Shown: positions 40,294 to 43,436 of the stretch, piece after piece
Position numbering within the stretch: the first letter of the stretch is position 1
Layout of the letters: every line of letters starts with the position of its first letter
DNA from: Erysipelotrichaceae bacterium
Lineage (GTDB): Bacteria; Bacillota_I; Bacilli_A; Erysipelotrichales; Erysipelotrichaceae
Reading direction: 5' to 3'
NCBI GenBank assembly: GCA_017432895.1
Contig: JAFRIG010000043.1
Location: 1-43,436 of the forward strand
DNA: 43,436 bases
The notes under the pieces: model-generated
Database searches by the model: none
What the model was told of the DNA's origin: nothing
The model's input: only the letters and a program-made list of their open reading frames with translations
Position numbers and translations under genes: made by a program

Positions 40294-41177
40294 ATGCAGA
40301 TTCCGTAAAGGCAAAACTGAAAAATTTCGCTGTAAGTTCCGGCTGCACTTTTCAGGATGCACTTGTCTATTATGGACTTGAGCGGACAATATACCGTATC
40401 TCAGTATCTCCCTATGCCGGTCATTTTGTCCTGAAAGGCGGTATCTTCCTGCATGCCATCTTCGATAGAAAATATGAGCGTGCTACGACAGACGTTGACC
40501 TTCTGGCAAGACGTATTTCAAACAGTGCCGAGGAAATGAAGGCTGTCTTCCGTGATATCTTTGCACAGGATATGGATGACGCGCTTGTTTTCGACCTGGA
40601 TTCCATTTCGGCGGAAGACATCACTGAATTCAAAGAATACCATGGACTGCATATCTCAGCAGTTTCTTATCTGGACCGTACAAGGATCCCGATTGGGATT
40701 GATATCGGCTTTGGTGATGTGATTTATCCGGATGCCGTGGAAATGGAATTTCCCGTGATTCTCGACATGGACGCTCCAAAGGTGAATGCATATTCTCTGG
40801 AATCTTCGATTGCTGAGAAGCTGGAAGCCATCGTCAAAAACGGTTTTCTGAACAGCCGTTATAAAGATTTCTATGATATTTATGTGCTGTCACAAAAGTA
40901 TTCATTCAGCTATGAAGATTTGTATAATGCCGTCACTGAAACGTTCACGAACCGGAAAACTCTAATGACAACGGATACGCCAGCATTCAGCGATGCATTC
41001 CTCCATGATCCCATGCATCAGATCAGGTGGAACTCGTTCCTGAAAAAGAAAAAAGCTATGATCCCAGTATCCATGAGCGATGCAATGATGCGGATCAAGG
41101 TGTTTGTTACACCACTTCTGACTCAGCCAGGCAAGACAGTTGTTGAATGGGATCCGCACGAAGGATGCTGGAAATAG
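40290..41177 (+). CDS. abiEii: Type IV toxin-antitoxin AbiEii nucleotidyltransferase toxin
   Basis: 295 residues, a normal AbiEii length. LKGGIFLHAIFDRKYERATT followed by DVDLL holds the Gly-Gly and Asp-x-Asp catalytic residues of the nucleotidyltransferase fold. SSIAEKLEAIVKNGFLNSRYKDFYD, read in part, gives the Lys and Asp-Phe-Tyr-Asp motifs (AEKLEAI and RYKDFYDIY). Known AbiEii toxins act on tRNA or GTP and cause phage-induced abortive infection or plasmid stabilisation. It is intact and follows AbiEi directly. Confidence 0.92.
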   Translation: MNADSVKAKLKNFAVSSGCTFQDALVYYGLERTIYRISVSPYAGHFVLKGGIFLHAIFDRKYERATTDVDLLARRISNSAEEMKAVFRDIFAQDMDDALVFDLDSISAEDITEFKEYHGLHISAVSYLDRTRIPIGIDIGFGDVIYPDAVEMEFPVILDMDAPKVNAYSLESSIAEKLEAIVKNGFLNSRYKDFYDIYVLSQKYSFSYEDLYNAVTETFTNRKTLMTTDTPAFSDAFLHDPMHQIRWNSFLKKKKAMIPVSMSDAMMRIKVFVTPLLTQPGKTVVEWDPHEGCWK

Positions 41178-41258
41178 AACAATCTCTGAACTTACTTACT
41201 GGTAAAAAGTCCTTCAGGAAGGCTTATTTAAGCACTAAACGGGAAGGAGGCACTTGGG

Positions 41259-41897
41259 ATGTCTAAACATTATTTTTTCTATGATGAGTCTGAACATAGT
41301 CGAAAAATCAGCCGCAAGACTGTAAGTTCATTGAATTATTACGATAATTTCATAGCTATGATTGTTGGCTGGACTGATGTTAAGGATGATATCCTACAAC
41401 GATATTCCGATTTTGAAAGCTGCTATGTAGACAGAAAAGACCGTAACGGTGAAATCAAGAGTACAATGCTTTCTCAGAAGCAGTTTCAGTATGGTTTTGC
41501 ATCTCTTAACAAACAAAACGCTCAATTTTTAAATGACTTTCTCTCACTTTTTGATGAAACAAATCATATATACTTTTCGGTTTCTAGCAAAATAGAGTAT
41601 CTCGTATTGCAACTTTTCCGAGGATATAAAAACAATTTGCTTGTTGATGCAGATTTAATGAAATACTCTATTACAAAAGCCCTTTTTCTATATCGGCCGC
41701 AAGAAATCATCAGGTGCTTATATGAATCTCCGGAACGATTTATCGAAGAATTGAAGGCTTTCTTCCAAAACCGTATTGATATTAATAAAAACTATCCAGA
41801 ATTGAAACAAGCCGAGAGTAAAGCATTCCATGATAGGCAGCGAGTTCGTTATGGAGCCGGAATATCGCCTGGCGCATATTGTTTCTGGAAGTGTTGA
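41259..41897 (+). CDS. DUF3800-domain protein, C-terminally truncated
   Basis: 212 residues. YFFYDESEHSRKI is the DUF3800 first strand with the Asp-Glu-Ser motif (RNase-H-like, putative nuclease). The frame follows normal family sequence to about 41820 (NYPELKQAES), then enters DNA that on the minus strand encodes the GAF/wHTH relic, giving an unrelated end (GAGISPGAYCFWKC). Full members are typically 300-400 residues. GGAAGGAGG lies 8 nt upstream. The 81-nt gap after abiEii has no hairpin of note, so it may belong to that operon. It is often found beside defence genes. Confidence 0.75.
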   Translation: MSKHYFFYDESEHSRKISRKTVSSLNYYDNFIAMIVGWTDVKDDILQRYSDFESCYVDRKDRNGEIKSTMLSQKQFQYGFASLNKQNAQFLNDFLSLFDETNHIYFSVSSKIEYLVLQLFRGYKNNLLVDADLMKYSITKALFLYRPQEIIRCLYESPERFIEELKAFFQNRIDINKNYPELKQAESKAFHDRQRVRYGAGISPGAYCFWKC

Positions 41898-42725
41898 TCT
41901 CTTCGTCCGGCCAGTTGTCCTCGATCAGCTTCTGCTGATCCACCGGCAGCTTATGCAGAACCATATACAGCAAAGTGATCCAGGCACGGCGGTTTGGATG
42001 CGGCAGATCCTGTTCACTGATCTCACGCCCTTTGATCACCACATTATGCGGACCGAGGACATTGTAGCGGATATGGAATCTGCCATCATCCTCTTCTTCG
42101 GACTTTATCAGGGTTTCCATTTTGGCACGGCGGATCTGTTCCAGCATCATCATGGCTACAAAGCATGCCAGCTGCAGTGGTTCATAATGCTCCGCATAGC
42201 GCTTGACGTTTCATGCGACCATGAAGCCCAACGGATGTTGGCCGAAAGGAACACCGACAATGGATCTGGCATCCAGCCGTTTATATGCCTTATATTCCTT
42301 CGGATGCGTATCCCGGATCATTTCAATATCAGGAATGATCAATGGTTCCTGATCGATCAGGTGCTGTGCCCATGTCGCAAACTCTTCCGTGTATTCCACT
42401 TCGTTGAAAAGCGTTTCCTTCATGGGCCCAAGTCCGACTTCGTACCAGATTTCCGGAATGAATACCTGCGTCTGCAGATCAACCGTCAGGATCCCGCACC
42501 AGTCGGCGTCATACAGTTCACAGCTGCTTTCATGACACCGATCGCAATTTCCAGAGGATCCTCTTCGTTGTGAAGTGCATTTTCTGTTTTGAAGATAATG
42601 CCGAACAAAAGATCCTGGAACTCATAGCGAAGCATGTCATCTTCGGGAACTTCTCGGAAATTCCTGGCCCGTTTCTCTGCTGATGATTCGTCCATCTTCT
42701 TTCTTGATAACAATTTGTTGAGCAT
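41782..42725 (-). pseudogene. GAF/winged-helix regulator, with frameshift, nonsense and truncation
   Basis: Starting at ATG 42725 the frame reads MLNKLLSRKKMDESS and runs through an N-terminal helix to about 42525. The homologous continuation YDADWCGILTVDL (GAF-like start) is one frame away, so a base is missing near 42520-42526. After PFGQHPLGFMVA comes TGA (42211-42213); the same frame then resumes NVKRYAEHYEPLQLACF, the end of the GAF part. The last part, PNRRAWITLLYMVLHKLPVD to FRLHNELAAYH, is an OmpR-type winged helix whose end is cut at about 41830 by the DUF3800 gene. Three lesions make it a pseudogene. A pre-start GAGAGAGG is visible. Confidence 0.72.
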
Positions 42726-42782
42726 GACCTGAAACCCCCTCTCTCAGCTTACTCAAGCGTTCCGTTCCTTATTGGAATACGC

Positions 42783-42825
42783 AAAAGCCCGCAGAACTAC
42801 CTTGTCTTGCATGGCAGCCCTGCGG
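42783..42825 (-). terminator. Possible terminator downstream of the XRE gene
   Basis: On the minus strand CCGCAG and CTGCGG (42820-42825 and 42789-42794) pair across a 25-nt loop, followed by TTTT (42783-42786). Stem and loop are less compact than usual. Confidence 0.4.
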
Positions 42826-42892
42826 ACATTTGATTCGTATGATCAGGCTACCAGCGAACAGATGTAATGTTGTTGGCAGGCCCTTCCGTTTA

Positions 42893-43264
42893 TCAGATAT
42901 TATTCTCTTCCAATACCTCGATGACTTTCTTCACTATCTCGCTGCAGACACGACGTCCTCTTTTGGATATCCCGGTTGTGGAAAAATCATACATAGCAGA
43001 TTCTTCTCTGACCATATATGGATAACATTCAGCCTGACGATATGTGCCGCGCAGCAGATAATTCGGATCACTTCCCGTAACTTCAGAAAACTTGATAATA
43101 AACGGAAGTGATGGAGCCGCAGCTCCGTTTTCTACCTTACTGAGATACTTCGTAGTGACGCCGATGGCTTCAGACAGCTTTTCCTGTGTCTGTTCTAGAC
43201 GGATACGTTCATTTTGAAGTCGTTTACCGATGGCTTTTTTGTCAATTTTGTATTGCAATTGCAC
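42893..43264 (-). CDS. XRE-family helix-turn-helix regulator
   Basis: 123 residues from GTG 43264, preceded by AAGGAGGTGAT at ideal spacing; the ATG at 43285 would put that site inside the gene. RLEQTQEKLSEAIGVTTKYL and SKVENGAAAPSLPFIIKF are the Cro/C1-type HTH. The C-terminal part (ISKRGRRVCSEIVKKVIEVL) is helical and could dimerise. It controls an unknown target; its position at the end of the island, behind a cloverleaf repeat, suggests control of mobile-element functions. Confidence 0.87.
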   Translation of the reverse strand: MQLQYKIDKKAIGKRLQNERIRLEQTQEKLSEAIGVTTKYLSKVENGAAAPSLPFIIKFSEVTGSDPNYLLRGTYRQAECYPYMVREESAMYDFSTTGISKRGRRVCSEIVKKVIEVLEENNI

Positions 43265-43303
43265 CGGTATCACCTCCTTCTCCATGAACTATCTTTAATG
43301 AAT

Positions 43304-43356
43304 TACCCCGGGTCAAGACCTCGGCCTTAAGGCCGACTTGCTTCGCAAGCGGGGTA
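43304..43356. repeat. Cloverleaf-forming inverted repeats upstream of the XRE gene
   Basis: TACCCCG (43304-43310) pairs with CGGGGTA (43350-43356), and the 39 nt enclosed are three adjoining hairpins: GGT-CAAG-ACC (43311-43320), TCGGCC-TTAA-GGCCGA (43321-43336) and CTTGC-TTC-GCAAG (43337-43349). Every base is paired or in a small loop. A tRNA gene is ruled out by the missing TTC and anticodon features. Confidence 0.7.
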
Positions 43357-43390
43357 TCTCTTGGAAGCGATGGTCATTCTCTATATCTTC

Positions 43391-43412
43391 AGGGATAACC
43401 GCTTATATCCCT
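43391..43412. repeat. Short inverted repeat at the right edge
   Basis: AGGGATA (43391-43397) and TATCCCT (43406-43412) are a perfect 7-bp dyad around ACCGCTTA. No gene is seen from 43286 to the window end, so this whole 150-nt stretch is regulatory or structural DNA. Confidence 0.5.
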
Positions 43413-43436
43413 CGCAATCTTCTCCCTGTGTTTTCA

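Noticed and set aside
43304..43356. tRNA gene
   Set aside because: The cloverleaf has 7-, 3-, 6- and 5-bp stems with loops of 4, 4 and 3 nt, no GTTC T-loop, no D-loop GG and no usable 7-nt anticodon loop.
1..43436. CRISPR arrays, rRNA genes and complete insertion sequences
   Set aside because: No regularly spaced repeats, no rRNA signatures and no IS-type transposase with terminal inverted repeats were seen on either strand.

Overview
This window looks like chromosomal DNA of a low-to-mid GC, strictly or facultatively anaerobic gut-type member of the Bacillota, tentatively Erysipelotrichia-like. The basis is strong AAGGAGG-type ribosome binding sites, consensus sigma-A promoters, a fused FeoA-FeoB, CodA, an aldo/keto reductase with two 4Fe-4S motifs, flavodoxins, many GNAT, CPBP and DUF-type membrane proteins, and a serine-recombinase element. 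No rRNA, canonical tRNA or CRISPR array was seen. The placement is inferred from gene content, not from a database search.

Layout. 0-9.5 kb is core-like: the 3' end of a probable pheT, a CPBP protease, a run of PHP phosphoesterase, MFS and YitT genes, mscL, a frameshifted Rpn-type nuclease, feoAB coupled to xpt, and a diacylglycerol-kinase-like gene. 9.5-16.2 kb holds a 59-codon gene, a tight three-gene set (NmrA-like oxidoreductase, steroid-reductase/ICMT-like DUF1295 enzyme, polytopic membrane protein), a DMT exporter, an anchored GH43-like beta-propeller and a cardiolipin synthase. 16-24.5 kb has a GT2 transferase, envelope-type proteins, a ferredoxin-type aldo/keto reductase, an anchored HAD phosphatase, and an operon pairing a cytosolic flavodoxin with a lipoprotein flavodoxin and a cytochrome-b-like membrane protein. 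24.5-35 kb is an accessory small-molecule and stress region: MerR, CodA, HD, GNAT, TetR-CPBP, a four-gene operon (WYL regulator, GyrI-like, SplB-like radical SAM, YoaP-like), a P-loop kinase, a CDP-alcohol phosphotransferase and a collapsed glyoxalase relic.

35-43.4 kb is a mobile, decaying toxin-antitoxin/defence island: Fic with its own winged helix under a multi-half-site operator, a relic of an AbiEi gene, a large serine recombinase broken by one base, a 58-codon partner and a MazF/PemK-like toxin. Next come about 430 nt of non-coding DNA dense in perfect inverted repeats, an intact AbiEi/AbiEii pair with its own promoter, a truncated DUF3800 protein, and a GAF/winged-helix regulator with a frameshift, a nonsense codon and a truncation. 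The window closes with an XRE regulator preceded by a perfect cloverleaf-forming sequence.

How the genes work together. Most genes sit in short minus-strand operons with 1-4 nt overlaps or TAAGATG-type couplings. Several regulators carry visible dyads in their own promoters (TetR, MerR, WYL, Fic), so autoregulation is likely. The most novel candidates are the structured non-coding block between the MazF and AbiE genes, the terminal cloverleaf, and the flavodoxin/lipoflavodoxin/membrane-cytochrome operon.
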